Source of the DNA: Choristoneura fumiferana
Lineage: Eukaryota; Arthropoda; Insecta; Lepidoptera; Tortricidae
Length of the DNA: 64,000 bases
NCBI RefSeq assembly: GCF_025370935.1
Contig: NC_133494.1
Coordinates: 7,372,596 to 7,436,595, forward strand
Direction: 5' to 3'
Notes under the pieces: model-generated
The model's database searches: none
What the model saw: only the letters and a program-made list of their open reading frames with translations
What the model was told of the DNA's origin: nothing
Part shown: one piece after another, positions 1-12,119 of the stretch
Layout of the letters: each line of letters starts with the position of its first letter
Numbering within the stretch: position 1 is the stretch's first letter
Position numbers and translations under genes: made by a program

Positions 1-216
1 TAATATTTATTTAAATTTATGCGTGTTTGGGCCAAACTTTACGGTAAAACGTTAAACTCACAGGAAAGGTAAATTCATAGTACCTGATTGATATTACGTT
101 GAGTTTTTTAAATGACAATGTTATGTTTAACTGTAATCATACAGAAATTTGGAACTTGATACTTTATAGGTAACCCGAATTTAGCATAATAGACCTCGGA
201 AAATTTTATAAAGTAT
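1..216. other. AT-rich non-coding stretch
   Basis: No gene, RNA gene or clear repeat is recognisable here. Short open frames have no recognisable motif. Confidence 0.5.
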
Positions 217-360
217 AGTCGAACAAATTGAATCATGATTCAGGGTGACCTTTGTGCTACTAATGTCATGTTAACATCTCATACTTTTGTCAAAAAATCG
301 CAGTGAAATTGATTATTAAAAGGTTCCACCCTGGGCCATGATTCAATTTGTTCGACTATA
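217..360. mobile_element. Short hairpin MITE, 144 bp
   Basis: A 24-bp perfect inverted repeat bounds it: TATAGTCGAACAAATTGAAT at the left and its complement ending at 360. Inside lies a second inverted pair (CAGGGTG... / ...CCACCCTG) around the words TTTGTGCTACTAATGTCAT and AAAAGGTTCCACCCTGG. The same internal words recur at 26084-26167, so the inner part belongs to a dispersed family. No coding capacity; likely a non-autonomous DNA transposon. Confidence 0.7.
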
Positions 361-650
361 CCTAATCCTCGTGGAAAAGCGAAATAATATATTTTAAGCG
401 AAATAAAGTTAATTTGTATTTGTATTTAAGCGATGAACGAAACTTTGCAATGAAACTTTGCAACGAAACTTTGTACTTTCTTCTTATTTAAAAAAAAAAA
501 CTGCTGCTGGTGTTGAAGTACCTTTGCATTTCCATAAAAGCTCTACCCATTATAGTACATATTATAGCTTACTAGTGGGTCAAAATGCACTAGTTACATT
601 TGAAACGGACAAATGGACGACTAACATATCCATGCGAACATTAAAAGTGA

Positions 651-762
651 AATCAGTCATCATCATATCAGCCATAGGACGTCCACTGTTGGACAAAGGC
701 CTCCCCCATAGAACTGCAGTTGCCTCAGTTGGAAGCGGCTTGCATCCACCGTGAACCCGCGT
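651..762 (-). repeat. LINE 3'-end fragment (GGCCTCCCCC family)
   Basis: The stretch from CATCATCATATCAGCCATAG through AAAGGCCTCCCCCATAG to CCACCGTGAACCCGCG is a dispersed repeat. On the minus strand it matches the C-terminal coding end of RTE-like lepidopteran LINEs. Other copies are near 7532, 23932 (plus), 28119 and 52590. Family assignment is from memory of the family, not from a search. Confidence 0.6.
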
Positions 763-1680
763 GAAAAGTTAAATAAATCATGTAAAAATGTAACCTTTCG
801 AGTCCAGTGGGGAAAAGTTCGTAAAAAGTTGCAGATACAACATCGGTAGGTAACTTAATGAGTGTTTTTTCTACTTCTCCATCTGAGTAGTTTTTCCAAT
901 TTGTCTTTCATAAGTCAAGCATTGACTGTGAGTTTTCAATTTTCTTGCGGAAACCGATCTATTTCCGTCCCAATAAAAATATTTATTTACTCAGAACTAG
1001 ATGTTGCAGATAGAAAAACATGGATATACCTACTTTTAGATATTTTTCTTTTCTCATACACTGTCTGCCAGTTGAAAGCCCGTTGCTTTTCGTATTTGTT
1101 AAGGTGAATTGGAGTCGTACTGGAAAAGTTTTGTGTTACGGTATGTTTGTCTTTTTTGATATCCCAATGAGACTTTTTGGAGATGTTTTTTGTTGTTATA
1201 GCCATAGTACCTAATACATACTACAAATATCAAGTAACTAACAATACAAAACACATAAAGGTGTTAATTAAATAACTGAAAACCTCAGACACCCCAAAAA
1301 TATTATGATTAACACTTTGTATATTTCTAGATATATTTAATTTCGTTTTAAGGAACTAGTTGTTATTTTAGTTTCAAGTTAGTGAATTTCTTTTTTTTTT
1401 GTTTAATATTATATTTTTGATTAAGTAATTTCTTCGTTGTTCTCAGTTTAAGCCGTGTTTTTTTTATTATTTATTTAGGTACAGTTTTACATAATAGGTT
1501 TTACAAAGTTGGCCACTATTGGAAACCTCTAGGGTTTTAGTAATAGTTGGCGAGATCACGCAGATCGATGCTTTTTACTTTTATTAATTATTAAATATAA
1601 TATATGTAGCTTAATCTAGGCACAGTTATACAAAATATATATATGTAACAGTCCAATCTATACATTTTATAATACAACAT
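763..1680. other. No recognisable gene
   Basis: AT-rich sequence with T- and A-rich runs. Open frames of 60-80 codons overlap on both strands near 860-1215, which is the pattern expected of chance frames. Nothing else identified. Confidence 0.5.
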
Positions 1681-1681
1681 C

Positions 1682-1980
1682 TGGTCTCATGGTTCACAAG
1701 CCATGTAGGTTTGACCTAAGACCTCTCAAACAGAGAATTATGGATTCGAATCCGGACTCGCACCTCTGAGTTTTTCTAAACTTATGGGCGGAATGTCATT
1801 TGAAATTTACCACGAGCTTTACGGTGCAGAAAAATATCGTGAGGAAAACTACACAAACCTGCGAATTAATTCAATGATCTGTGTGAAGTTCCCAATCCGC
1901 AGTGGGCCCGCGCGGGAATTACGGCTCAAGCCCTTTCATTCTGAGAGGAGGCCTGTGCCGTGCAGTGTGATGTGATGTGA
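1682..1980 (+). mobile_element. Degenerate tRNA-derived SINE (family A)
   Basis: It aligns by eye with the better-preserved SINE at 39630: a degenerate tRNA-like head (B box close to GGATTCGAATCC), then CACCTCTGAGTTTTTC, GAAATTTACCACGAGCTTT, CGTGAGGAAA, CCCAATCCGC and GAGAGGAGGCCTGTGCC. Many substitutions show that it is old. No target duplication seen. Confidence 0.75.
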
Positions 1981-3470
1981 TCTCAATTCAATTGTTACTT
2001 TTATCTTGTTACTACACTTACCTATGTGTTGTCGTTGTCGCCTCATCACTTGTATGTGTTGCCTCATAGACCTTGCTGAGTTCGGGACGAGGTCAATTGG
2101 TATAAAAGTTGTCCCATGCCCCATTATTTATGTAATGTTGTGTGACTCATTGAGCCGGATAACATAACAATTACGAATAACATCAATTCTGAGTCACGAA
2201 TCAACAATGTGCCGTCAACTGCAAAAATAATGATGTAGGTGCCTACTTACGTACTCGAAGGTTTATTTAACGTTCCGAAAATCTGACATAGTAATATAGT
2301 TAACGCTTTAACATCTCCGCTACTTATATCAAATTACCTATTTCTGCCGAATAAACAATATAGAAAACTAGTTTTTGTACGCGACTCGGTCTGCGAAAAA
2401 TTCGTTTTTTGCTATCACATGGGAATATGCAACTTTCTGGGATTAAACCTATCCTATGACATTTTAAAAATATTATTGTGAAAATCTGAATGGACTTGAA
2501 AATTTGGCTACAGCTACAACTATTTGCTGTAAAGCCTGTGTGACAGACGACAGACAGACATGTACACACCCACACACACACACATACATTAACAGAAATA
2601 GGACTCAGTAAAAATTATAAACTGAAGGTATTCGTAGAATTTATTCATTAAACGCAAGGTTGATCACGTTCGCCAAGGATATATTAATTAGTTAATCAAG
2701 CTAATTACTGTTCCATCCAATATAATGGGATCACGCTGCTTGTTTGTTTATAGTTACGAGCACTTTAATAGTAAATGACCTCGACGATTTTCCTTAAACA
2801 TTTCAGGGTAGAACCATTTAGGGGCCACGTATTTTATCTACTTAAGGAGTGATCAATGTGATTAATTGTATTCGTATTTACTTCGCTGCACTCAAAGTAT
2901 TTATTTAGTACTGCGTCCACGAGTGATGTGTGCGAACGTAGTGTGGACGCAGATGTGAACGAACCTTTACAGAGAGATGTTGTTAGTGCTATGTGCTACC
3001 CTACATTTGATGGTAATAGCAAAAATGACGAAGAAAACGCGCGAGCAGAGCGATGGTACAAATGAAATTATAGAAAATGAATGCATATGATTTACATTAA
3101 TGTCTGCCACAACGGAACGTGCAAAATATCTGACACTTCCTACCAGCCCTACAAAAAGAGTCGTATCGGATATTTATTTATCCGGTTCGAAAGACCACTT
3201 TGTTTACACCAAACACCGTTGCTATGTCAATCCGTTGAATACCAGATATTAACCTATCTTATAGTTTTACAGTCAGTCAAACGTTATCTAGGCTCTTTTT
3301 AAGTACAGTGACACCTATCGGTCAATAAAGTTAACATCTTCCAAAACAATTATATGCACCCTTAGTTGTGTCAGATATATGGTGCTGTTGACTTATGGTC
3401 AACTATAAAGAATCTATATGACCAACGACACGAAAGTATGTACCTATGCAAGATCTTCGTCTATATGTTG
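1981..3470. other. Non-coding stretch with CA microsatellite and SINE-tail relic
   Basis: A worn family-B SINE tail lies around 2066-2128 (GACGAGGTCAATTGG, TGTCCCATGCCCC, ATTATTTA). A (CA)n run is at about 2565-2586. A 50-codon open stretch at about 2909-3065 has mildly codon-like composition but no recognisable domain. No other gene seen. Confidence 0.5.
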
Positions 3471-3847
3471 TGGACCAAGTGATAAATTGGTCATCGGGCA
3501 TTATGAATAATGACCAATATGAAATAGCAATTTGATAAAAACTATTCATTTAATTGGGTACATTGCCCGAACATTATCCATAATGTCTATCCCCTATTAG
3601 GCAAAGCACATTTATTTTTTATTTTTATCAAAATCTGTAAAGTAAGTCATCTTAATAGTAGAATTTTATTTGGACACAGTTGAACCTAACACAATCCTCC
3701 TCGCTGCTCTCGTCGTCGCACCTAACTTTCCGCTAGAATAAATCAGACTTCAGCTAGCCAAGAATCAGTTGTAATCAAATTGCCCAACGATCATGTAGCA
3801 TTATTCATAATGCCCGGACAATGTGATAAATACTAAAGTTTAGACAA

Positions 3848-4560
3848 CACGGTTTTTGACAACTCCTGATTTTGCCATATCTTAATATTATTATGAAAAT
3901 ATAGATATACAGATAGTGTTTAGCGAAGAGAAAATTTAAATCGGTTGAAAATACGGTATTTGACTATTTTGTATATGTTTTATAAATTAAAACTACACAA
4001 TGCCTGTTATCGAATAGAAAAAAATTGTTAAGCTACCTTTACAAATAACAAAGTTATAAAGGTTTGAAATTCAAGATTAGACAGAGAAAGACATACTGGC
4101 ATGTGACGTCACACGCCAGTACCGCCATACTTGCTGCATAGAGAAAAGCGTTTGAGAAAGAGACAGGTATATAGATTTTTCAAAAAATCACTATAAATAC
4201 AATTTTTAACCGATTTAAATTTTCTTTTCTGTTTAACACTATCTGTATATCTATATTTTCATAAAAATATTAAGATATGGAAAAATCAGGAGTTGTCAAA
4301 TACCGTATTGGATTTAAAGTGATTTTTTGAAAAATCTATATACCTGTCTCTTTCTCAAACACTTTTCTCTATGCAGCAAGTATGGCGGTACTGGCGTGTG
4401 ACGTCACAACCCAGTATGTCTTTCTCTATCTAATCTTGAATTTCAAACCTTTATAACATTGTTATTTGTAAAGGTAGCTTAAAAATTGTTTTTCTATTCG
4501 ATAACAGGCTTTGTGAAGTTTTAATTTATAAAACGTATACAAAATAGTCAAATACCGTAT
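3848..4560 (+). mobile_element. MITE of the ACGGTATTTGAC family, split by a second copy
   Basis: The left part (3848-3951) and right part (4308-4560) join to match the uninterrupted copy at 50921-51274 over its whole length. The left TIR is worn (CACGGTTTTTGACAA); the right TIR reads AGTCAAATACCGT. The right half carries the palindrome GTGACGTCAC. No coding capacity. Confidence 0.8.
3952..4307 (-). mobile_element. Nested MITE of the same family, opposite orientation
   Basis: A full 356-bp copy bounded by TACGGTATTTGAC and GTCAAATACCGTA. It lies in reverse orientation inside the copy at 3848-4560 and has its own GTGACGTCAC centre near 4108. It splits the host copy at GAAAA/TTGG. The target duplication is 2 bp at most (TA or AT). 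Confidence 0.85.
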
Positions 4561-4644
4561 TATTAACACTCTGCCGGGTATAGCTTGTCATTATACTTAA
4601 TGCCCGGGTATTATACATAATGCCCCTATTAATCACTTTGTCCA

Positions 4645-5788
4645 TATCATATACATATTTTTATAACTTTGATCGCGTCGATCTCATTTTAGTTGACCGT
4701 ACAAGGCTATTAGGCAACGATGTTCTTTAATTTTAATTACAACAGAATTAAATAACGATAATCGTGCCAGGAATTGCAAGTTTAATACGAAGCCTTTAAA
4801 GCATTTTAATAAAGGGGCATGGGCCCGAAGGCCGACTAAGTTCATTAGTCCTTTGATGTTCCTTACGATAGAGGCAAAATAATTAAAACCCGCGCCGCTG
4901 CCGCAAAACATGTAGTAAATGAGAATGCCTGTTTTTGTGGCAAAAACTTAACCCAACTATCACAAAAAGGGCTTTAATGTAGGTATGAGTAGGCCAGTCG
5001 TATTTATACATAGAGGTATTAAGCAATAGATTAGATAAAGGTACGTTGATTTTTTGAACATGAAACTACCGTGAGACTCACTCATATTAAATATAAAGAC
5101 CCGGATAACTCACGTCTTAAATCGAGTTTAGCTCGACATGTTCTTAATACGTTGATTTTTCTTGAAAAAAAAAAGGATTGACAGTTCAAGCAGAACATTA
5201 AATTCCGGCAAGCAGGTACACATCATCATCAATATCCATAGTAAATGTTTTGTTATTGCGTAGTAGTAGTCAGAAGAATTTGGTGAAAGAATTTTTGCGG
5301 CATTTTTGATCTGTCAGCATAGTGACTCTCACTTATGGAGTTCCGATATTCAATATCGATATATCGATACACAACATGTTAAAAAAGATTTAAAGTAGAG
5401 TTCAACAATACATTTTTTTTTCGTTAAAGAGCGATCTCTTCCAATTAACTTTTGAGCAGTCGAAAATGTGAAATAGACATATGCATTATGCAATGAAAAC
5501 AGTAAATAGTTAACAATTTCTTATTTATTAATTCAATTTCATATTCAAAGTCTGTTGTAGTGCTAATAAGTGTTTAATTTAGTGTCTTTATAAAAGATAT
5601 TACGATTATTATTTTACGATAATATCATTATCTATATCATTTAGGTACAGTCGATAAATGAGAAAGCTCTGTACATCAAAATCATAATTCTCATAACTAA
5701 CCTAGTAAGTGGCTTTGTTCTATGCAGGGGATTAAAAACGACTATTGTAAAAAACTTAGTGCTGGTGCAGTAAACTTGGTGCTGGGAT
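4645..5788. other. No recognisable gene
   Basis: AT-rich unique-looking sequence. The minus-strand 75-codon frame at 4684-4911 has no motif. Nothing else identified. Confidence 0.45.
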
Positions 5789-5885
5789 GGTTGCTTAGTA
5801 CCCATAACACAAGCTTTGCTAAGCTTACTTTGGGACTAGGTCAATTGGTGTGAATTGTCCCGTGATGTTTATTTATTTATTTATT
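5789..5885 (+). repeat. SINE family B tail fragment
   Basis: GTTGCTTAGTACCCATAACA, CAAGCTTTGCTAAGCTTACT, TTTGGGACTAGGTCAATTGG, TGTCCCGTGAT and a (TTTA)n tail match the 3' half of the SINEs at 41755 and 48953 (the latter reversed). The tRNA-like head is missing, so it is truncated at the 5' end. Confidence 0.75.
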
Positions 5886-7531
5886 TTATTAGTGACAAAT
5901 CCCTAATGGGTTGGAGAATCGGATAGCCCGTACTTAAGCATTACTCTATTGGTTAACACATCAATGTGTTTTTAGAAGGCGGACTTTATTATCAAAGTTT
6001 CTGCCATGTTTATGGGCGAACGGGGGAAACTGGAAAATACAGGTCCAACTTCTATTTATTTACTTTCCTTTTTAGTTTATGGTTACACGTCTAATTTGGC
6101 ACGTGATTTTGTTCCTGTTTTATGTTCGCACTTGTTCACGCCCGGATCTTTTTCCTCCGTTGGAGACTTTAATATTTCGTGGTACCTAATTTTGTAAAAC
6201 TCTATGAATTTCTTTGAAATTTTATGCGTCAGCTTTCTGGTTCTTAAGATGGTTTGCAGTTGATGAGTTAGTCAGTCCGGACCTTTTTCAATGCCATAAA
6301 TAACTTATCTATAATTATTTAATTTTCATTATTATCCACATGCATAGCCCAAGTTGTCAACTTTATAATTATAAATAATACCTTAAAGAACTAAAATAAA
6401 ACAAATGTAGAGGGTCCTAAAAACCAATATAAAATGACCCTCCACTGCATGCACTTCACTTCGAAGAAGACCTCTGTTAATACTGGATTTATAAAGATAG
6501 GTTAACAGTATTTTGACATAGGTACTTACTTACCCCGAAGTTTGTCCGTGTCCAATAGTGTCCATATTGATACTTGCAAGACGACCCTATACACCTTTTA
6601 TTTCTTCTGTATCTGTATAACCCTGAATTAATTTAGTCCTTTAAATTATTAAGAGAATATCGGCATTTGACTTTTCTTACGCATCCTCTAAATATATGTC
6701 ATCCTAATATTGCCCTATCGAGCCCTGAATAGGGTCTGAAGGGTAGAAGCTTGACGTGCCGTGCCTAATCGTGGAATCCTTTCTTAAATCTTTAAGAAAA
6801 CCTCCTTCAAGCTATATTTAACTACTTTATATGCGAATAATTTAAGGCTCTACGGAAAATGTAACTCTTATATTATGTCTCTTGAAGCTTTTGTTTAGAT
6901 AGTTATTAAGATTTATTAAAAAAACCGAACTACTGATCCTTAATCGACTATCACGGTCACTCTGGCAAGAGTGTAGCTACTTAAATGAAGGTCTTATAAG
7001 GAGTCGCCTTACGTAAGGTTCCGAATTCTTTGCCAGAGGAAGCTGGCTCTTCGGTCTCCTGTGACGTGACGTGACGTGACGTGGTCTCTTTGGTATTTCC
7101 CTACGCTCTCTATAGTGTTAAAGCGCTAAGACTCCACGGACCAAGGGTACATAAGTACGAAACAAGTTTTTGTAAAAAAAAACAAGCTTTTTTGCATGTA
7201 CTTGTGTGATCATTCTATATTCGATCACTGGAATGCACTTGAAAGACAACTTACTGGTATACAAACGTAGCAAGTTAAATAAAATATTTTTATTTTTAGA
7301 AATGTACGCGTTTTTCACTCGGAGTAAGCCTATAAGACATTATTTTGGGGTGGCTGGCCCTCTTAAGAAGCAATAATTCTAGGTGCGGAATTTTATTATA
7401 CTCCGAAGTGTTACCTTAACTCGTAAGCTCTTAACGTAAAATTGCGTTAAATGGTATCGTAAAATACGAAAATAGTGTTCCGAGTTCAATGACCAATTTA
7501 TTCCATGTTTCATTTATTCCCGTAGAAATAT
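5886..7531. other. No recognisable gene; GACGT microsatellite
   Basis: Contains a short pentanucleotide array (GACGT)n at about 7058-7082. Frames of 60-66 codons at 6006 and 7118 have no recognisable domain. No repeats seen elsewhere in the window. Confidence 0.45.
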
Positions 7532-7632
7532 GTCATCATCATGTCAGCCGAAAGATGTCCACTGCTGGACATAGGCCTCCCCCAAGGCTCTCCACTCGGA
7601 CCGGACCACGGTCAGATCGGTCCTTGACCAGT
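7532..7632 (-). repeat. LINE 3'-end fragment (GGCCTCCCCC family)
   Basis: CATCATCATGTCAGCCGAAA, CCACTGCTGGACATAGGCCT and CCCCCAAGGCTCTCCACTCG are a variant of the repeat at 651-762 and lie outside the duplicated 6.2-kb block. Confidence 0.6.
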
Positions 7633-8539
7633 AGAAATATGTAACAGAGGAAAACTGTTGGTACCTAGACTGTAGATGTTAGTTCATCCTACTTCCTACT
7701 TATATTTTGAATGCGAAAGTTTGCATGTGTGTGTCTGTGTATGTGTGCGTGCACAGCAGCACAAAATTTGGCCCACCACATTAGTTATTTGTGCAACAAG
7801 AGGGCAAAGTTGTTTTATGTTGCGAGTGTTGATTTTGAATCACGAGTAAGCGAATGATTCTATAATTGAATCACGAGCGTAGCGAGTGATTCCAGGTTAG
7901 AATCCTGAGAGCAGCAAGGGATTCAAACACACAAGATGCAATTAAACCCATATATATTTAAAATGGGCTAATTATTAGCTTTCATTAGATACCCATATTG
8001 TTACAATACAATTTTTTTTTCATTCCTCCGCCATTTTTTTTGCAGACGCCATATTGAAATTTTATATAGCCTATGTCACTCCGACAGTTATGACGAATCC
8101 AATGATACCTCATATGTTAAAATCCGTCTAGCCGTTTAGGCTGCAGCGAGGACCAAAGAAATGGACATACATACCCACATACATACGCTCGAAAAACATA
8201 ACCCTCCTTTGGGTAGTCGGGTAAAAAAAAACCTTGGTCTCGTGTGACACATACAATTTTTCACCTCAGCAGCGAGAACATAATTTAAATGTAACATAAG
8301 AATAAAACCACATATACCTACTTGTTTACAAAACAAACACATTTTTTTTTAATATAATCCGATTATTAAGAAACAAATATAATAATAACATTTAAAACTC
8401 TTACTCAAAAATGATACGTACAGTCGTGATTACATCTTTAAAAAGTCACCAGAAAGTTAAAAATTCCAAACGAAGCGGTAAGTTTTGAATTCGGAACGAA
8501 AAAGTGTCCAGTAGGTATCTTGATGATTGGCAGTCTAGC

Positions 8540-8775
8540 ACCGTGCGTTTTAAGCGAAACTTCTTTCCTCGCACGACGAAGATCTGGAATCCGCTTATTG
8601 CGGCAACATTCCCGGAGCGTTACAACTTTAGGGATCTTTAAAAAACGAGCCTACCAATTCCTAAAAGGGTCGGCAACGCACCTTTGATTCCCCTCGTGTT
8701 AGGGGTGTCCACGGGCGACGGTGATCGCTCTCCATCAGGTGACCTGTCTGCTCGTTTGCCCCCTCTTATATAAAA
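8540..8775 (+). pseudogene. LINE ORF2 C-terminal fragment with 3' UTR, copy 1
   Basis: A frame near 8551-8641 reads NFFPRTTKIWNPLIAA followed by FPERYNF, the pattern seen at the extreme C-terminus of many insect LINE reverse transcriptases. Then come TTAGGGGTGTCCACGGGCGA, CCATCAGGTGACCTGTCTGC and TCGTTTGCCCCCTCTTATAT with an A-run, which resemble a LINE/SINE 3' UTR. The frame is broken and only the last tens of codons remain. Confidence 0.65.
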
Positions 8776-10367
8776 AAGCCCCGCAGGCACTTCTAAGTTA
8801 TCACATGCATGCGGCATGCTTAATGGTTGGTGCTTAGACGTTTCAAAGTTAACGCTGTAGGTGAATACATTAACCCTTTAACCGCTAGAGCATCTTAGAC
8901 GCAGTGATAATTTTGAACTAATTCATATGCAATGTAGAAATTATTTGAGTGGATTCGCTATAGCGTTGTACGCTTTGCTGTATTTACATTAGCGGTTGAA
9001 ACCAACTTAGACAGAAAATAATAATCATATCAAAGCTTCTGTTGACAAAGCTAGAGTTGAACGTTCCGTTCCCTGTGAGACCTTTTGCTTGGTGGTATTT
9101 TGACATATCACATCATTAAGACAAATGTAACGTAACGTGTTAAATATTATAAAACACCTATTACAGAAACGCAGCTGGATTGTGAATGGATGTAGTTCAA
9201 AGAGATAGACCACGTTAGGTAATGTATAAACGCTTAACTCAAACAATTCCAATGCCAACAAGTTAGTGCGTACCTATCTGCAATATCTCGGCATATAATG
9301 TACTATAGTTATGTTAAATTACCAACTTTTTGATCTTCGCAATATAGATGTTTAGACGTTCCTATCGTCAAGTAGCCACTCGTAGCTACGTAGTTACACA
9401 TTGCAGTGCCGAGCAAACTCATTCTGAACTAGACCGCACTCAACGGCTCCGTCGAAGCGGCGTTTAACGTCCTCACGAATGATAAATTAAAGTTGGATTC
9501 AATTAAGTTTCCAGCATTTTATCAGCTAAAATCTTCATGCGGGCTGGTATAATGGCTCCACAGATAACACTAAGTAGATACCTACAGGTTTATCTTTTCA
9601 GGATTTATCTTTAGGCCCCATTTTACTCGTCAGCTAGCCTTATCAAGACCATTCTTGTGTTTCCTTATCTAAATGCCAACAAGATCTTCGGGAAAATATA
9701 TGGGTTCGGTGAATAAGATTGGTAATTTTGAAGGTGAGCGGAAAACAAGGGTTTTCTGTGCAAATTGCTGGTGCTGTATATATAATATGACGACCCATTA
9801 TTCTTTTATTGTGTACTATCTTTGGTTGGCCCAATAAACACGTGTTATTTTCGGTAAATAAACCTTCTAGATTTTTTCCACATTAGATAATTTTTTGATC
9901 GGGCTTTAAAACCAAGAAAATATCATAAAATCATAACTGAATAAATACATTTCAGAGCCTACGCTGGCTGGCGCGGGTGCACGGAGTACAGTCACCAGCA
10001 CCAATATCTGACACAACAAGTCTAAAATTTTAAAAATATAATTAAAAAGTTACTTTGTCTCACGGAGTGATCAGAATGCGATTTTGCTCACTGATTTTTA
10101 ATAGCAAAACATGCCGGTTTGAGCTGCTACTCTTCATATATCCGTACAATCATTTTGATACAAGTAATAGACTTGAGGCTTTAATTCCTAGAACACAACA
10201 CAACAAAAAAAATCGAATAAGCGAACAAAAAATTATCCACCTACTTACTATTAATCAAGTTTATCAAGCAAATGAAAAGTTGTCAAAGTATAGATAAGAT
10301 TTGTAAGTATTGTAGACACAGCGCTAAATGCGCAACGTCGTCGTTGATTTTACGCCAAAACAAAAAT

Positions 10368-10725
10368 ATGAGTTTTAAAGATAAGGTGGTTCTAGTTACG
10401 GGCGGTAGTTCAGGAAAAGGAGCAGCCACAGCTAGGTATTAGTTTTGCGGGTGAGCGCGCCAGAGCTTGCATAGTCGGAAGAAAGACAGTCAAACTAGCA
10501 GAAGTGTCTGAAAAATGCGAAAAAAAAGGAAGCAAACCTTTAGTCGTTATTGCGGACCTAACGAAAGACGAAGACGTCAGAAGAGTGGTGGAAACAACTA
10601 TACAGTGCTTTGAAAAACTTGATATTTTAGGAGTTACGCCCAGTTCCTGGTATTGTGACACATTAAAAAATACAGAATATGTAGTCGATATTTTCAGTTC
10701 CTCTAAATATGTTATAAACTCTTAA
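10368..10725 (+). pseudogene. Short-chain dehydrogenase/reductase relic, copy 1
   Basis: From the ATG at 10368 the frame gives a classical SDR N-terminus: a beta strand, then TGGSSGKG (family TGxxxGxG, the NAD(P)-binding loop). It stops at TAG near 10438. Shifting frame there continues the Rossmann fold through ARACIVGRK, a PLVVIADLTKDEDV segment and FEKLDIL, where an SDR should continue into its NNAG motif. That motif is deleted and the rest is frameshifted; the catalytic Ser-Tyr-Lys region is absent. No splice sites rescue it. It is a broken N-terminal fragment. The same lesions occur in copy 2, so they predate the split of the two copies. Confidence 0.75.
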
Positions 10726-11011
10726 CAAATTTGGATATGAGTGCTGTATGTACTGTTTTATAGAATGATCCACGTAATTTAAACGAAAAATGGGAGTCAC
10801 AAAGAAAATTAGGGCTAAAAATCAAAACAAAACCACCCAACAGTAGCATCACCAGTGTTACTAAAAGGCTCTAAAATATTATTAATGAGAGGTGAGTCGT
10901 CTAGCAGTAACTGTGATCCGCAATACTTACTCGTAGCTCACGACTTTGATGTCACCTAAGCAACACAAGTAAATATAAATGTAAAGACATAATTTTGTTT
11001 TATTGACACCA

Positions 11012-11202
11012 CCATCTTGCCGCTAATCCTGCCGTGAAGCAGCAGTGCTTGCACTGTTGTGTTTCGGCGTGGAGAGTAAGACAGCCGGTGAAATTACTGG
11101 CACGTGAGGTATCCCATCTTAGGCCTCTAGGTTGGCAACGCGTCTGCAATACCCCTGGAGACCCACTTGCTCGTTTGCCATCCAGTCGAATAAAAAAAAA
11201 AG
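11012..11202 (+). repeat. SINE-like repeat X, copy 1
   Basis: CTAATCCTGCCGTGAAGCAG, GTTGTGTTTCGGCGTGGAGA, GTAAGACAGCCGGTGAAATT, TCCCATCTTAGGCCTCTAGG, CACTTGCTCGTTTGCCATCC and an A-rich tail. Copies at 22498-22735 (longer, inside TOP3B) and 34162-34343. The TCGTTTGCC-poly(A) end resembles the LINE 3' end at 8540, suggesting a SINE that uses that LINE's 3' end. Confidence 0.65.
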
Positions 11203-11810
11203 AATAATAAAATAGATAATAAGCATTAAATTAAAAAAAAAACTATCCTAGACTAAAACTTACATAAAAATAAAAACAAAAAAAAATTATTTAACTACTA
11301 TGTTTTTTATTTAACTACGAGTAAGAGATGCTTTAGATATATTTAAGTTTGATTATAAACATCTCTGTGAATCCGGGGTAAATCCTAAGCCGCTGAATTC
11401 GCACGTTGTCAGCTAGGTACAGCATCGCTAATCGAGTGCCAATCCGGTCTCCCTAGCGAGCCGAAATGAATTGGCTTTTTTACCTTTTACACCTATCGCT
11501 GCAGCGAAATCGAATACGGATTTTAGGCCAGAGTAAATTAGGTATTAGTAAAATTAGGAGACAGAATTGTGCATCCTTTTTCATATATTTTAATTTTCGT
11601 GTATTTTTCGAGGTTGAGTCAGAGAAGTTTCTGAATGTTATTTTAATAAAGTTTTTGTTGAAAAGCCGCTACGAGCTTTTTTGCGTTATGAAAACTAAGT
11701 ATTACTTGCTATTATAATATACGCAGTGTTCCAATAGCCAGTAAATAGTCATTGATTTTATAAATAAGTAAAACATATAAACGTTAAATATTTCCTTGAC
11801 AAAAAATCAC

Positions 11811-11869
11811 GTGTCCAAGGTACAACCTCGAATGTCCAAGGTACATCAGGGGTGTTGTACCTTGGACAC
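11811..11869. repeat. Hairpin of GTGTCCAAGGTACAAC words
   Basis: GTGTCCAAGGTACAAC, a second direct TGTCCAAGGTACAT, then the complement GTTGTACCTTGGACAC at 11852-11867. A fourth variant (TGTCCGAGGTACAAC) lies near 12033. Present in both 6.2-kb copies. Function unknown; it may be the end of an unrecognised mobile element. Confidence 0.5.
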
Positions 11870-12119
11870 TTTTCCCTTTTTTTTTCGTGAGCCTTTCGTT
11901 TCAAAATTAATAAACGAATCGCTCAGTTTTTTATCGAATAACATAGCCTAATGATGTATCTTTAAATATTTTAATATCTGATGTTTATTCCATAATTAGT
12001 TATTTTTCTAAAAAACAAAAAAGGAAAAACTGTCCGAGGTACAACAGCTTCCCTACATACTTACTTACATACATACATACGCTCGAAAAATATAACCCTT
12101 CTTCGGGCAGTCGGGTAAA

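Larger units (their letters stand above)
3471..4644. mobile_element. TIR element with repeated GGCATTATGNATAATG words, host of nested MITEs
   Basis: The ends are imperfect inverted repeats: TGGACCAAGTGATAAAT at 3471 against the complement of ATTAATCACTTTGTCCA at 4628-4644. The word GGCATTATG(A/T)ATAAT or its complement occurs near both ends and internally (about 3497, 3800, 4612), with looser variants near 3575 and 4590. Removing the inserted MITE block (about 3846-4562) leaves about 460 bp with no ORF. This fits a non-autonomous DNA transposon with subterminal repeats. The exact ends are uncertain. Confidence 0.55.

Noticed and set aside
2909..3065. Possible exon of about 50 codons (DVCERSVDADVNEPL region)
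   Set aside because: No splice context, domain or neighbour supports it, and the length is within chance.
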